64,000 bases of DNA from Sinomonas terrae (GTDB lineage Bacteria > Actinomycetota > Actinomycetes > Actinomycetales > Micrococcaceae), in the NCBI RefSeq assembly GCF_022539255.1, contig NZ_JAKZBV010000001.1, forward strand, positions 1,550,001-1,614,000, written 5' to 3'. The position numbers and the translations under genes were made by a program. Below are positions 1 through 8,596 of this stretch, piece by piece; position 1 is the first letter of the stretch; every line of letters starts with the position of its first letter. The notes under the pieces were generated by a model. That model saw only the letters and a list, made by a program, of their open reading frames with translations, ran no database searches and was not told the DNA's origin.

Positions 1-87
1 CTCTTCGTCCTAGGAATAGCCCTCGGGGGAATGTGGCTGGACCGTCGCGGGCCGGAGGTCTATGCCTCCCTCGTTCGCTCCGGATGA
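1..87 (+). CDS. C-terminal end of a membrane protein (partial)
   Basis: Frame 1 is open from the window edge to TGA at 85-87. The 28 visible residues begin with a hydrophobic stretch (LFVLGIALGGMWL) followed by a charged tail, which looks like the last transmembrane segment and cytoplasmic tail of a small membrane protein. A small DUF3099-type membrane protein is often found next to DUF3039 genes in actinobacteria and is my guess, but too little is visible to assign a family. Confidence 0.4.
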   Translation, partial: LFVLGIALGGMWLDRRGPEVYASLVRSG

Positions 88-148
88 GGCACTCCTCGGC
101 GGACGATTTGGCCCCGGCAATGTCGGGGCCCGTTGCTAGCATGGAGTA

Positions 149-472
149 ATGAGCACAGCTGACCCCTTCGACCCGTATGCGAATGATCCGCGGGAACCCT
201 CGGCTGCCGGTTCAACGGCGACCATCGAGCGCGAGGAGGTCCGCGAGGAACTCGAGCCTGGCGATCGCGAGCGGTTCTCGCACTATGTCCGCAAAGAGAA
301 GATCATGGAGTCCGCCCTCACCGGAGAACCCGTGATCGCCCTGTGCGGCAAGGTGTGGACTCCAGGTCGGGACCCGAAGAAGTTCCCGATCTGCCCCACG
401 TGCAAAGAGATCTACGAGGGTCTCCGCCCCGGCAACGACGGGAATAACGGCAACAACGGCGACGACGCGTAA
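149..472 (+). CDS. DUF3039 family small protein
   Basis: A 107-residue protein with a low-complexity acidic N-terminus and a conserved C-terminal domain containing ALCGKVW...GRDPKKFPICPTCKEIYE, the signature of DUF3039. His45, Cys66, Cys82 and Cys85 could form a zinc site; this is inferred from spacing. The function is unknown. The ATG at 149 is used because an earlier ATG at 141 runs into a stop after two codons. The stop at 470-472 directly abuts the start of the MFS gene, so the two are probably co-transcribed. The Asn/Gly/Asp tail after residue 93 is probably disordered. Confidence 0.85.
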   Translation: MSTADPFDPYANDPREPSAAGSTATIEREEVREELEPGDRERFSHYVRKEKIMESALTGEPVIALCGKVWTPGRDPKKFPICPTCKEIYEGLRPGNDGNNGNNGDDA

Positions 473-1891
473 GTGGCCACGGGTGGTGCCCGGGGCCTTA
501 TGTCCCGGGCCTACCGCGGCCTCGTCATAGGGCTCCTGGCCATTGTCACGTGCAGCGCTTTCGAGGCGATGGCGGTCACCACGGCGATGCCCGTGGTCGC
601 CGCGAACCTCGGAGGGCAGCGCTCGTATGGCCTAGCCTTCTCGCTCTATCTCACCGCGTCCTTGGCCGCTACGGCGGCGGCTGGCTCTTGGAGCGATCGG
701 GCGGGCCCACGCCCGTCCCTGCTCACGGGTCTCTTCCTTATGTGCGGGGGGCTCCTCCTGTGCGGCGGAGCCTGGGACTTCACGGTGTTCACGATGGGCC
801 GCATGGTGTCCGGGGCAGGCGCCGGATTCATGATCGTGCCCGTGTACGTGATCATCGGCCAAGCACTGCCGTCGGTGCTCCAACCCGTTGTGTTCGGCTG
901 GTTCAGCGCGGCGTGGGTCGTTCCCTCGCTCGTCGGCCCGTACGTCTCGGGACTTCTCGCAGAGCATGTGAGCTGGCGCTGGGCCTTCTTCGGCGTTGTT
1001 CCCATCGTCGTCGTGGCGGTGCTGCTCATGTGGCCTCGGGTCAAGTCTCTGGGCGCGCCCGAGGAGAAGTCGATGGTGGCAGGCGAGGGCCGTCGTCGTG
1101 CCCTTCTCGGTGCTGGGCTCGCCGCTGGCGTCGCGGTAGCTCAGTGGGCGGCGCAGTCATCTGCCGATCCGGAGATCAGGACTGCCGTCACGCCCGTGGT
1201 CCTCGCGCTCTTGGGAGCCGCCGGGCTGGCTGCCGTTGTGCTGACCGTTCCCCGGCTTCTGCCAGCCGGATCCTTCCGCGTCGCGCGCGGGCTGCCCGCC
1301 GTCGTCGTCGTTCGCGGGCTCTTGACGCTCGCCTTCTTCGGGGCTGAGGCGTTCGTGCCCCTCATGCTCGTGGACCGCTACGGGCTCGAGCCGTCGATCG
1401 CGGGACTCGCGCTCACCGGCGGGGCGCTCGGCTGGACCGTCGGCTCCTTCGCGCAGACCAAAGGCTGGCTTCCACGGCCGGCGTTTCTCGTGGTTGGCCC
1501 TGCGGTGGTGGCCGCCTCGATGGGTGCCGTCGCTCTCGTGGTCCTTGCACAGGCTCCCCCGCTCCTGCTCGCGTCGGCGTGGGCAGTCGCGGGCATGGGG
1601 ATGGGCCTGGCGACGTCGACGACGTCGGTGCTCGTGCTCGAGTTGAGCGACGCGGCCGAGCGCGGCAGGAATTCGGCCTCACTTCAGTTGGCCGATATGC
1701 TCGGTGGAGTGATTGGAACCGCCGGAGCAGGAACGCTGTACTCCCTGATGCTGACCCCGGACATGGTCCCCGGGCCTGGTGCCTTCGCCCTCTTGGTCGG
1801 TGCCCTCGCCGTCTCCGCGTTCCTGAGCGGGGCTGCGGGGTCGAGGACCAGCCCGCCGTTGCCCGCTGTCCGTGAGGCGGATCGGGCGTGA
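473..1891 (+). CDS. MFS transporter, drug-efflux type
   Basis: A 472-residue, very hydrophobic protein with an MFS fold of 12 or more membrane segments. The loop after the second segment reads GSWSDRAGPRPSLL, matching MFS motif A (G-x3-D-R-x-G-x-R). Family resemblance is to proton-coupled multidrug exporters; the substrate cannot be told from sequence. GTG at 473 directly follows the previous stop. An in-frame ATG at 500 would remove nine residues and is a reasonable alternative. Its last codons overlap the GTG start of the helicase gene by 4 bp (GTGA), so it sits in a DUF3039-MFS-helicase operon. Confidence 0.85.
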   Translation: MATGGARGLMSRAYRGLVIGLLAIVTCSAFEAMAVTTAMPVVAANLGGQRSYGLAFSLYLTASLAATAAAGSWSDRAGPRPSLLTGLFLMCGGLLLCGGAWDFTVFTMGRMVSGAGAGFMIVPVYVIIGQALPSVLQPVVFGWFSAAWVVPSLVGPYVSGLLAEHVSWRWAFFGVVPIVVVAVLLMWPRVKSLGAPEEKSMVAGEGRRRALLGAGLAAGVAVAQWAAQSSADPEIRTAVTPVVLALLGAAGLAAVVLTVPRLLPAGSFRVARGLPAVVVVRGLLTLAFFGAEAFVPLMLVDRYGLEPSIAGLALTGGALGWTVGSFAQTKGWLPRPAFLVVGPAVVAASMGAVALVVLAQAPPLLLASAWAVAGMGMGLATSTTSVLVLELSDAAERGRNSASLQLADMLGGVIGTAGAGTLYSLMLTPDMVPGPGAFALLVGALAVSAFLSGAAGSRTSPPLPAVREADRA

Positions 1892-3669
1892 CGGATACGC
1901 TCTTCGGCGGACCGGAGTCTTCGCGAGCGCTCTCCCCGGCCTACCCTGAGCGGGCAGCTTGGGGCACCGCGCCCAAGCTGCGCGCCTGGCAGCAGGAAGC
2001 GCTCGACAAGTACCTCGAGCGAGCGCCGAAGGACTACCTTGCGGTGGCAACCCCCGGTGCCGGCAAGACGACCTTCGCGCTCCGCGTCGCGTCCACCCTG
2101 ATCGACCGGGGGCTCGTCAACCGAATCACGATTGTGGCCCCGACCGACCACCTCAAGCGCCAGTGGGCCGATGCGGCTGCGCGTGTTGGGATCGCGATCG
2201 ACCCGAACTTCAAGAACTCGGACGGCCGACACGGGCGTGACTTCATCGGCGTCGCCGTCACCTACGCCCAGGTGGCGAGCAAGCCGCTCCTCCATCGGGC
2301 CAAGACCGAGGCTGCTCGGACCCTGGTCATCCTCGATGAGATCCACCACGGCGGCGAGTCGCTCTCGTGGGGCGACGGTCTGCGCGAGGCGTTCGATCCC
2401 GCCGTGCGGCGGCTCGCCCTCACCGGTACGCCCTTTCGCTCCGACACGTCGCCCATCCCGTTCGTGGACTACGTCGAGGACGCAGACGGGATCCGCCGTT
2501 CGAAGGCCGACTACACGTACGGCTACGGCCAGGCGCTCCGTGATCATGTGGTGCGGCCAGTCATCTTCATGGCGTATTCCGGGCAGATGAGGTGGCGCAC
2601 GAGCGCAGGCGAGGAGATGGCCGCGTCGCTGGGTGAAGCCGCCGTGACCAAGGACGTCACCGCGCAGGCGTGGCGGACAGCCCTCAATCCGCAGGGAGAG
2701 TGGATCCCCGCGGTCCTCGCCGCGGCGGATCGACGGCTCACCGAGGTCAGGCGCACTGTGCCTGACGCCGGGGGTCTCGTCATCGCGACCGACCACGAGG
2801 ATGCGCGCGCGTACGCGGGTCAGCTGAAGAAGATCACGGGCGAATCGCCAGCCATCATCCTTTCCGACGACGCGAAGGCCTCGAGCCGGATCGAGGAGTT
2901 CTCCGCCGACGAATCGCGATGGATGGTTGCGGTTCGCATGGTGTCCGAAGGGGTCGACGTGCCGCGCCTCGCCGTGGGCGTCTACGCGACGTCGACGTCG
3001 ACGCCGCTGTTCTTCGCCCAGGCTGTGGGGCGGTTCGTGCGCGCACGACGGCGGGGGGAGACGGCGTCGGTATTCCTCCCTTCGGTGCCCCAGCTCATGG
3101 CGCTCGCGAATTCGATGGAGGCAGAGCGGGACCACGCGCTGGACCGACCCTCGTCCGACGAAGACGGGATCATGGACCTCGAGGAGTCCCTCCTCGACGA
3201 GGCGAACCGCGAAGAGAAAGCCTCGGACACGCTTGCCAAAGGCAAATATGAGGCGCTCGAGTCTCAGGCGGCGTTCGACAGGGTGCTGTTCGACGGCGGT
3301 GAGTTCGGTACGGGCGGTGAGATCGGTTCTGACGAGGAACTCGACTTTCTCGGCATCCCCGGTCTGCTCGACGCCGACCAGGTTGCGATGCTGCTCCGCC
3401 AGCGCCAGCACGAGCAGGTGTCCCGGCGCAAGTCCAAGCCCGCGTCGTCGTCCCCGGCCGGAGTTCCGGACCACCGTCTCCTCATGGACCTGCGCCACGA
3501 ACTCGCCAAGAATGTCTCCGCGTGGAGCGCCCGTACCGGAACCCCCCACGGCGTCGTCCACACGAAACTGAGGGAAGTGTGCGGTGGTCCCGCCGTCGCT
3601 CAGGCGAGTGAAGATCAGCTGCGCGCGCGACTCAAGAAGCTGCAGGAGTGGTTCATCGGGCGCGCCTAG
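1888..3669 (+). CDS. DEAD/DEAH-box superfamily 2 helicase
   Basis: A 593-residue SF2 nucleic-acid-dependent ATPase. Visible motifs are Walker A TPGAGKTT (55-62), motif II DEIH (150-153), motif III TGT (179-181) and motif VI QAVGRFVR (377-384), followed by a charged C-terminal region of about 200 residues with no recognised domain. The SEGVDVPR segment in the second RecA-like domain is typical of the helicase group related to restriction-type and UvrB-like translocases. The GTG start overlaps the MFS stop by 4 bp. The gene is widespread in Micrococcaceae beside DUF3039, which argues for a housekeeping repair or RNA role over phage defence; the exact role is unknown. Confidence 0.88.
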   Translation: MTDTLFGGPESSRALSPAYPERAAWGTAPKLRAWQQEALDKYLERAPKDYLAVATPGAGKTTFALRVASTLIDRGLVNRITIVAPTDHLKRQWADAAARVGIAIDPNFKNSDGRHGRDFIGVAVTYAQVASKPLLHRAKTEAARTLVILDEIHHGGESLSWGDGLREAFDPAVRRLALTGTPFRSDTSPIPFVDYVEDADGIRRSKADYTYGYGQALRDHVVRPVIFMAYSGQMRWRTSAGEEMAASLGEAAVTKDVTAQAWRTALNPQGEWIPAVLAAADRRLTEVRRTVPDAGGLVIATDHEDARAYAGQLKKITGESPAIILSDDAKASSRIEEFSADESRWMVAVRMVSEGVDVPRLAVGVYATSTSTPLFFAQAVGRFVRARRRGETASVFLPSVPQLMALANSMEAERDHALDRPSSDEDGIMDLEESLLDEANREEKASDTLAKGKYEALESQAAFDRVLFDGGEFGTGGEIGSDEELDFLGIPGLLDADQVAMLLRQRQHEQVSRRKSKPASSSPAGVPDHRLLMDLRHELAKNVSAWSARTGTPHGVVHTKLREVCGGPAVAQASEDQLRARLKKLQEWFIGRA

Positions 3670-3730
3670 CCGCGCGACCCGCACGAGCGCTGTTCGACGC
3701 CGGGTTCACCGTCCCGACGCCCCACCCGTT

Positions 3731-3946
3731 GCGCCGTCATCTTCGCTGGGTGCGCTCTGGATGCGCCGTCACTTTCGCCGGGTGCCCTCCGGTCGCGCGG
3801 TCACCTTCGCTGGGTGCGCTTCGGTCGCGCCGTCACTTTCGCCGGGTGCGCTTCGGTCGCGCGGTCACCTTCGCTGGGTGCGCTTCGGTCGCGCCGTCAC
3901 CTTCGCTGGGTGCGCTCCGGTCGCGCCGTCACTTTCGCAGGGTGCC
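3731..3946. repeat. Tandem array R1, 32-bp units
   Basis: Six full 32-bp units begin at 3731, 3763, 3795, 3827, 3859 and 3891, plus a 24-bp partial unit at 3923. Units run head to tail with no spacers and differ by a few substitutions (for example CACTTTCGCC versus CACCTTCGCT). The array fills the gap between the helicase and the AbiEi/Vsr-like gene. The reverse complement of a unit matches the downstream R2 unit at about 24 of 32 positions without gaps, including the core AGGTGACGG. The remaining bases from 3670 to 3994 show no gene. Confidence 0.95.
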
Positions 3947-3994
3947 TGTGGATAACCGTCGGCCGGTTCCGGCGGCAGCAGCAAGACTGGGGGA

Positions 3995-4918
3995 ATGACG
4001 AAGCGCGCGCCCATCCCCGATCATCTTTCTCAACGACCATTCACCCAACCGGAGGCCGTTGCCGCCGCGGTGAGCCGTGGGCGGCTCAGGGCCTCCGACC
4101 TGAGGAAGCTGAGTCGGTTGATCTATGTGCCAGCAGGAGTCGAACCCGGCCTGGCCGACCGTCTACGTGCCCATCTTGGAGTGACTCCGGCCGCTTGGGG
4201 TTCGCACCAGACGGCGGCGGGCATCCATGGTCTTGCGGTGCCGCCATGGCTCACCGACCATGAACTCATTCACCTCAGCAAGCCTCACGGTCTGCCGCGC
4301 GTGCGCCGACGAGGGGTTGTCGGTCACGAAGTTCGCTTTCGTCCCTCCGAGCTCTGCTTTGTCGATGGATTGCGGGTTACCACGCCTGCTCGGACGTGGC
4401 TGGATCTTGCCATGCAGCTTCCTCACGAACACCTAGTGGCTTTGGGGGATCAACTCCTGCGCCGTCCGCGTCCACAATTTGAAGGGCGAGCCGAACCATT
4501 TGCCACGAGCGCTTCTCTCGGTGAATTGCTTTCCGCTCATCCGAACATGAAAGGGGTCGTCCGCTGCCGGATGGCTCTAGAGGACATGCGGGTCGGCTCG
4601 GATTCGGCTCCGGAGACCCTATTGCGGCTTGCCATTCTTCATGCCGGATTACCCGAGCCCGAGCTGCAGATAGAACTACGGCCTGGTGATCCCTTTTCGC
4701 CTTCTGGGGACATGGGGTACCGAGAGTTCAGGATCGTCATCCAGTATGAAGGCGCACACCACGACGATGAGGCGCAGCGTCTGGCAGACGCGCGTCGTGA
4801 CCGGGCGTTTCGTCGGGCTGGGTGGCTGGTGATTCACGTGAGGCTGGAAGATCTCCGCGAAGATTTCGGGGGAGTAATCCGTCGCATCAAGCGCGGGATT
4901 CGGCAGCGCGCAGCCTAG
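3995..4918 (+). CDS. AbiEi-like / Vsr-fold (DUF559-type) protein
   Basis: A 307-residue protein. The N-terminal half (about 15-130) resembles the winged-helix region of actinobacterial AbiEi-type proteins. The C-terminal third looks like a Vsr/DUF559 PD-(D/E)XK nuclease core: Glu207 (SAPETLL), Asp239 (GDMGY), Glu252 and His255-His256 (IQYEGAHHDD), then DARRDRAFRRAGW with a closing beta strand. The candidate catalytic acids are present, so activity is possible but unproven. No AbiEii-like toxin gene is adjacent, so it is an orphan. Base composition is visibly less G+C-rich than its neighbours, suggesting transfer. It is bracketed by two related repeat arrays in opposite orientation. A GGGGGA run lies directly before the ATG. 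Confidence 0.7.
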   Translation: MTKRAPIPDHLSQRPFTQPEAVAAAVSRGRLRASDLRKLSRLIYVPAGVEPGLADRLRAHLGVTPAAWGSHQTAAGIHGLAVPPWLTDHELIHLSKPHGLPRVRRRGVVGHEVRFRPSELCFVDGLRVTTPARTWLDLAMQLPHEHLVALGDQLLRRPRPQFEGRAEPFATSASLGELLSAHPNMKGVVRCRMALEDMRVGSDSAPETLLRLAILHAGLPEPELQIELRPGDPFSPSGDMGYREFRIVIQYEGAHHDDEAQRLADARRDRAFRRAGWLVIHVRLEDLREDFGGVIRRIKRGIRQRAA

Positions 4919-5583
4919 GGCCCTGTGGAGGTGACGGGGCGAGGGGTGGGGACCCTGCGGAGGTGACGGGGCGAGGGGTGGGGACCCTGCGGAGGTGACG
5001 GGGCGAGGGGTGGGGACCCTGCGGAGGTGACGGGGCGAGGGGTGATGGGGCGAGGGGTGGGGACCCTGCGGAGGTGACGGGGCGAGGGGTGACGGGGCGA
5101 GGGGTGGGGGCCCTGCGGAGGTGACGGGGCGAGGGGTGACGGGGCGAGGGGTGGGGACCCTGCGGAGGTGACGGGGCGAGGGGTGGGGACCCTGCGGAGG
5201 TGACGGGGCGAGGGGTGACGGGGCGAGGGGTGGGGGCCCTGCGGAGGTGACGGGCGAGGGGTGGGGACCCTGCGGAGGTGACGGGGCGAGGGGTGGGGGC
5301 CCTGCGGAGGTGACGGGGCGAGGGGTGACGGGGCGAGGGGTGGGGACCCTGCGGAGGTGACGGGGCGAGGGGTGGGGACCCTGCGGAGGTGACGGGGCGA
5401 GGGGTGACGGGGCGAGGGGTGGGGGCCCTGCGGAGGTGACGGGCGAGGGGTGGGGACCCTGCGGAGGTGACGGGGCGAGGGGTGGGGGCCCTGCGGAGGT
5501 GACGGGGCGAGGGGTGGGGGCCCTGCGGAGGTGACGGGGCGAGGGGTGGGGACCCCGCGGAGGTGACGGGGCGAGGGGTGGGG
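4919..5583. repeat. Tandem array R2, 32-bp units with 15-bp insertions
   Basis: About 18 copies of a core containing CCCTGCGGAGGTGACGGGGC, starting immediately after the stop of the AbiEi/Vsr-like gene. Most units are 32 bp. Several carry an extra 15-bp block (GAGGGGTGACGGGGC) and two have lost one G in the GACGGGG run. Blocks starting near 5111 and 5300 repeat the same order of unit variants, including the one-base deletion, at an offset of 189 bp, so part of the array was duplicated as a larger unit. The minus-strand translation is open in all three frames because of composition; I do not regard it as coding. Confidence 0.95.
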
Positions 5584-5593
5584 CGGACGAACG

Positions 5594-6178
5594 TTAGGCG
5601 AGGGTGATCCCCGCCTCCTCCAGTTCGCGGAACGTGGGGGAGAGATCAGAGGCAATCCCGGCGCAGAGGCCTGAGAGCACTCTCGTACGGTACCCCGCTC
5701 GGACGGCGTCGAGGGCGGTTGCCCGCACGCAGTAGTCGGTTGCGATGCCGGCGACATCGACGTCGGTCACCTCGCGCTTGGCGAGCCACTCGTCGAGGGC
5801 CGGAGAGTCGTCAGAGGAACCTTGGGCGTCGCCGGCCTGGGCGAGGTGTCCCTCGAACCCCGAATAGGCCGCGGCGTACTGGCCCTTGCGGAACATGGCA
5901 TCGACACTGGACACGTCGAGGCTTGGGTGGAACGAAGAGCCCTGGGTGCCGGCGACGCAGTGTGGCGGCCACGAGTCCACGTAGTCGGGTGTTTCGGAGA
6001 AATGCGCACCGGGTTGGATGTGCCAGTCCTGCGTCGTCACGATCGCCCCGTACTCATTCCCGTGCCGTGCGACGTAGTCGGTGAGCCGCGCCGCGACTGC
6101 CGCCCCGCCGTCGACCGCCAGGGACCCGCCCTCACAGAAGTCGTTCTGCACGTCGATGATGATGAGCGCTCGCTTCAT
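5594..6178 (-). CDS. pncA: Nicotinamidase (isochorismatase fold)
   Basis: A 194-residue amidase converting nicotinamide to nicotinate for NAD salvage. Catalytic Asp9 (IIDVQNDF), Lys98 (FRKGQ) and Cys150 (ATDYCV) are all present, as are the metal ligands Asp51, His53 and His59. I chose the ATG at 6178 because family members begin just before the RALIIIDVQNDF strand. A GTG at 6211 overlaps the stop of the upstream pncB gene as GTGA and would add eleven residues, so it is a real alternative. It is the second gene of a pncB-pncA operon, making two consecutive steps from nicotinamide to nicotinate mononucleotide. Its 3' end abuts repeat array R2. Confidence 0.93.
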   Translation of the reverse strand: MKRALIIIDVQNDFCEGGSLAVDGGAAVAARLTDYVARHGNEYGAIVTTQDWHIQPGAHFSETPDYVDSWPPHCVAGTQGSSFHPSLDVSSVDAMFRKGQYAAAYSGFEGHLAQAGDAQGSSDDSPALDEWLAKREVTDVDVAGIATDYCVRATALDAVRAGYRTRVLSGLCAGIASDLSPTFRELEEAGITLA

Positions 6179-6207
6179 GGCTCCATTTTCGGCCCTCACA
6201 GCTGCCT

Positions 6208-7557
6208 TCACTCCCGATCTTCGAGGTAGACGGTCGGAATCACAGCCTCGCCGCGGTGCATGCGCCGCGCCGAGGCGGGGAGTTCAGCGATCGAGGCCTC
6301 ATGCCGCGCCCGCGCCCGCTCGACCCCTTCGGGCCCAGTCCAGCCCGGTTGCAGCTCGCCCTTGACGATGAAGTGCTCGAGAAGGAGACGGTCGTTGCTG
6401 TCGCCCATGGGAGGGCGGCCGACGCCGATGACCTCGGTGGTTGCCGTGCCCCGTTCGTCGAGGCGGCGCAGGGCGTACTTGCGTCCGCCGACCGATTGCT
6501 TGTTCTTGGCGGCCTTGGCGACGGAGACGAACTCCCCGTCGTCGTCCGTCCGGCTCACAAGCTTGTAGACCATTGAGGCTGTCGGGGCGCCCGAGCCGGT
6601 GACGAGCGCAGTTCCCACGCCGTACGAGTCGACGGGCGCCGCGGCGAGGGCCGCGATGGCGTATTCGTCGAGATCCGAGGTCACGACAATCCTCGTGTTG
6701 ACGTTCCCGAGCTCGTCGAGGAGCCGTCGGACCGAATGCGCCTGACCGATGAGATCCCCCGAGTCGAGGCGGACGGCGCCCAGCCGCTCACCGGCGATCT
6801 CGACCGCGGCACGGACGGCGGACTCGACGTCGTACGTGTCGACGAGCAGCGTGGTGTCCGCCCCCATCGAGGCGATCTGCGCCTCGAACGCCGCGCGCTC
6901 GGTGTCGTGGAGCAGCGTGAACGAGTGCGCGGCCGTGCCCACGGTGCGGATCCCGTACCGGAGCCCGGCTTCGAGATTCGAGGTGCTCGCGAAACCGGCG
7001 ACGACGGCGGCGCGGGCCGCGGCGACGGCAGCCTCCTCGTGGGTCCGGCGAGACCCCATCTCAATGCACGGGCGCCCGTTTGCGGCGATCGTCATGCGTG
7101 ACGCTGCCGACGCGATGGCGGAATCGTGGTTGAGCACGGAGAGGAGGTACGTCTCGAGGATGCAGGCCTCGGCGAACGTCGATTCGACGATGAGGATCGG
7201 GGAGTTGGGAAAATAGGCCTCGCCCTCGGCGTAGCCCCAGACATCCCCGGAGAACCGGAAATCGGCCAAGTAGTCGAGCGTCTCGCGGTTCACGACGCGT
7301 GCGCGCTCGAGGAACCCGAGTTCCGTCTCGGAGAAGCGGAAGCCTGAGATCCCCTCGAGCAGCCGGCCGGTCCCCGCCACGACGCCGTACCGCCGCCCGT
7401 CGGGAAGCCGCCGCGCAAAGACCTCGAACACGGCGCTGCGATGCGCGGCGCCCGAGTGCAGGGAAGCCTGGAGCATCGTGAGCTCGTAGTGGTCAGTGAA
7501 GAGCGATGTGCGGGGCGGTTCCTGCGGCGAGTATTCCTTGGAGCTCGAAGAGGTCAC
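6208..7557 (-). CDS. pncB: Nicotinate phosphoribosyltransferase
   Basis: A 449-residue enzyme joining nicotinate and PRPP to nicotinate mononucleotide. Family marks include the N-terminal TDHYELTMLQA segment, the GTAAHSFTLLHDTE region carrying the histidine that is phosphorylated in characterised homologues, and VRLDSGDL near the phosphate site. Start is GTG at 7557. It precedes pncA on the same strand with overlapping stop and start codons. It is divergent from clpS, with about 74 bp between the two starts. Confidence 0.95.
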   Translation of the reverse strand: MTSSSSKEYSPQEPPRTSLFTDHYELTMLQASLHSGAAHRSAVFEVFARRLPDGRRYGVVAGTGRLLEGISGFRFSETELGFLERARVVNRETLDYLADFRFSGDVWGYAEGEAYFPNSPILIVESTFAEACILETYLLSVLNHDSAIASAASRMTIAANGRPCIEMGSRRTHEEAAVAAARAAVVAGFASTSNLEAGLRYGIRTVGTAAHSFTLLHDTERAAFEAQIASMGADTTLLVDTYDVESAVRAAVEIAGERLGAVRLDSGDLIGQAHSVRRLLDELGNVNTRIVVTSDLDEYAIAALAAAPVDSYGVGTALVTGSGAPTASMVYKLVSRTDDDGEFVSVAKAAKNKQSVGGRKYALRRLDERGTATTEVIGVGRPPMGDSNDRLLLEHFIVKGELQPGWTGPEGVERARARHEASIAELPASARRMHRGEAVIPTVYLEDRE

Positions 7558-7631
7558 GGCCTTACTCTATCTGCGGGCCGGGCGAGTGGATGCGCGAGGA
7601 CCTGGGCACGGGCCTGCCTAGAATGGAAGCC

Positions 7632-7949
7632 ATGAGCCTGAGCGTCGCCACGGAACCAAGTCCTGGCCTCCGCGAAGAGACGACGGCGGGAACGGACACC
7701 GCGCACATCGTCCCGTGGAACCTCGTCGTCTGGAACGACCCCGTCAACCTCATGAGCTACGTGAGCTACGTGTTCCAGACCTACTTCGGCTATACCGAGG
7801 CGAAGGCGGAGGCACTCATGATGCAGGTTCACACCGAGGGACGCTCGATCGTCTCGCACGGTTCCAAGGAGACTGTCGAGCGGCAGGCCGTCGCAATGCA
7901 CAACTACGGGCTCTGGGCCACGGTCGAGAGGGCCGGCGAAGATGGCTGA
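7632..7949 (+). CDS. clpS: ClpS, adaptor of the ClpAP/ClpCP protease
   Basis: A 105-residue adaptor that hands N-degron substrates to the Clp ATPase. The core WNLVVWNDPVNLMSYV and the later VHTEGRSIVSHGSKE segment are typical of ClpS. The first 30 residues are variable. ATG at 7632 follows a GGAAG element; an in-frame ATG at 7623 would add three residues. The stop overlaps the next gene by 8 bp, the usual clpS-DUF2017 arrangement in actinobacteria. Confidence 0.95.
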   Translation: MSLSVATEPSPGLREETTAGTDTAHIVPWNLVVWNDPVNLMSYVSYVFQTYFGYTEAKAEALMMQVHTEGRSIVSHGSKETVERQAVAMHNYGLWATVERAGEDG

Positions 7950-8559
7950 GCCGTTCACATACGGCCGGAAGGGCATCAGCGCGCGCTTCGAGGACGCCGA
8001 GCGGGAGCTCCTCAGAGGGCTGTTCCGAGATGTCGTCGCCCTTCTCGAGCCGGAGGCGCAGCCCGACGAGGATCCGCTCGCCGCGCTTGTCGGGATCAGC
8101 CCGACTGCCTCCGAGCCCGAGGACCCGGCGGTCAAGCGCCTGCTCCCTAACGTTTCGAAGGACGACGCAGAGGCGTCGCTTGAGTTCCGCCGGTTCACCG
8201 AGCGCTCCCTTCGGGAGACGAAGGCGGGCGCGCTGCGTGCTGCCGCGCTCGGGCTTGAGGCCCGCGACGTCGTCCTCGACGGGACGGCGGCCGCCCATTG
8301 GGCGACGGCGCTCACAGACGTCCGCCTCGTCCTCGCCGAGCGGCTCGGCATCAGGACGGAAGAGGACGCGGAGCGCGTCCACTCGGTCGCCGACTGGTCC
8401 GACGTCGGGGATGACGACGTCGATGCGTACCTCGCGCTCGTCTACAACTTCGTGACTTGGCTCCAGACGACGCTCATCGACGCAATGATGACCGCCCATC
8501 AGGCGGAGGCGGGCCGCACGAGGCGGCGCGGCGAAACGCCGGGCGCCGGAAAGGGTTAG
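7942..8559 (+). CDS. DUF2017 family protein
   Basis: A 205-residue soluble protein of the actinobacterial DUF2017 family, recognised from its position directly after clpS and from conserved segments such as the RELLRGLFRDV start, the RRFTERSLRE helix and the final DVDAYLALVYNFVTWLQ region. Function is unknown. The 8-bp overlap with clpS suggests translational coupling and a possible link to regulated proteolysis, but no catalytic motif is visible. Lies in the clpS-DUF2017-murI run. Confidence 0.85.
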   Translation: MAEPFTYGRKGISARFEDAERELLRGLFRDVVALLEPEAQPDEDPLAALVGISPTASEPEDPAVKRLLPNVSKDDAEASLEFRRFTERSLRETKAGALRAAALGLEARDVVLDGTAAAHWATALTDVRLVLAERLGIRTEEDAERVHSVADWSDVGDDDVDAYLALVYNFVTWLQTTLIDAMMTAHQAEAGRTRRRGETPGAGKG

Positions 8560-8596
8560 GTGGATGATCAGAAGGGCTGACAGCGGAGAGGACGCG

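Noticed and set aside
1137..1152. GTAGCTCAGTGGGCGG looks like a tRNA D-arm.
   Set aside because: It lies inside the MFS coding sequence in frame, and no acceptor or T-arm can be folded around it.
1684..3684. A 666-codon minus-strand frame opposite the helicase gene.
   Set aside because: Shadow frame in high-G+C DNA; the plus strand has clear SF2 helicase motifs.
3584..3998. Plus-strand frames across array R1 overlapping the helicase end.
   Set aside because: Same repeat-composition effect; frame continuity does not indicate a protein.
3995..4918. A complete AbiE toxin-antitoxin pair.
   Set aside because: Only the AbiEi-like protein is present; the neighbours are repeats, and no AbiEii nucleotidyltransferase is encoded nearby.
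3731..5583. The 32-bp arrays resemble a CRISPR in unit length.
   Set aside because: Units are contiguous, with no unique spacers, and no cas gene is nearby; they are simple tandem repeats.
4915..5757. A long minus-strand frame across array R2 giving a Pro/Arg/Ser-rich product.
   Set aside because: All minus-strand frames of the repeat are open because the unit lacks stops and 32 is not a multiple of three; there is no homology or ribosome-binding site, and it runs antisense-frame into pncA.
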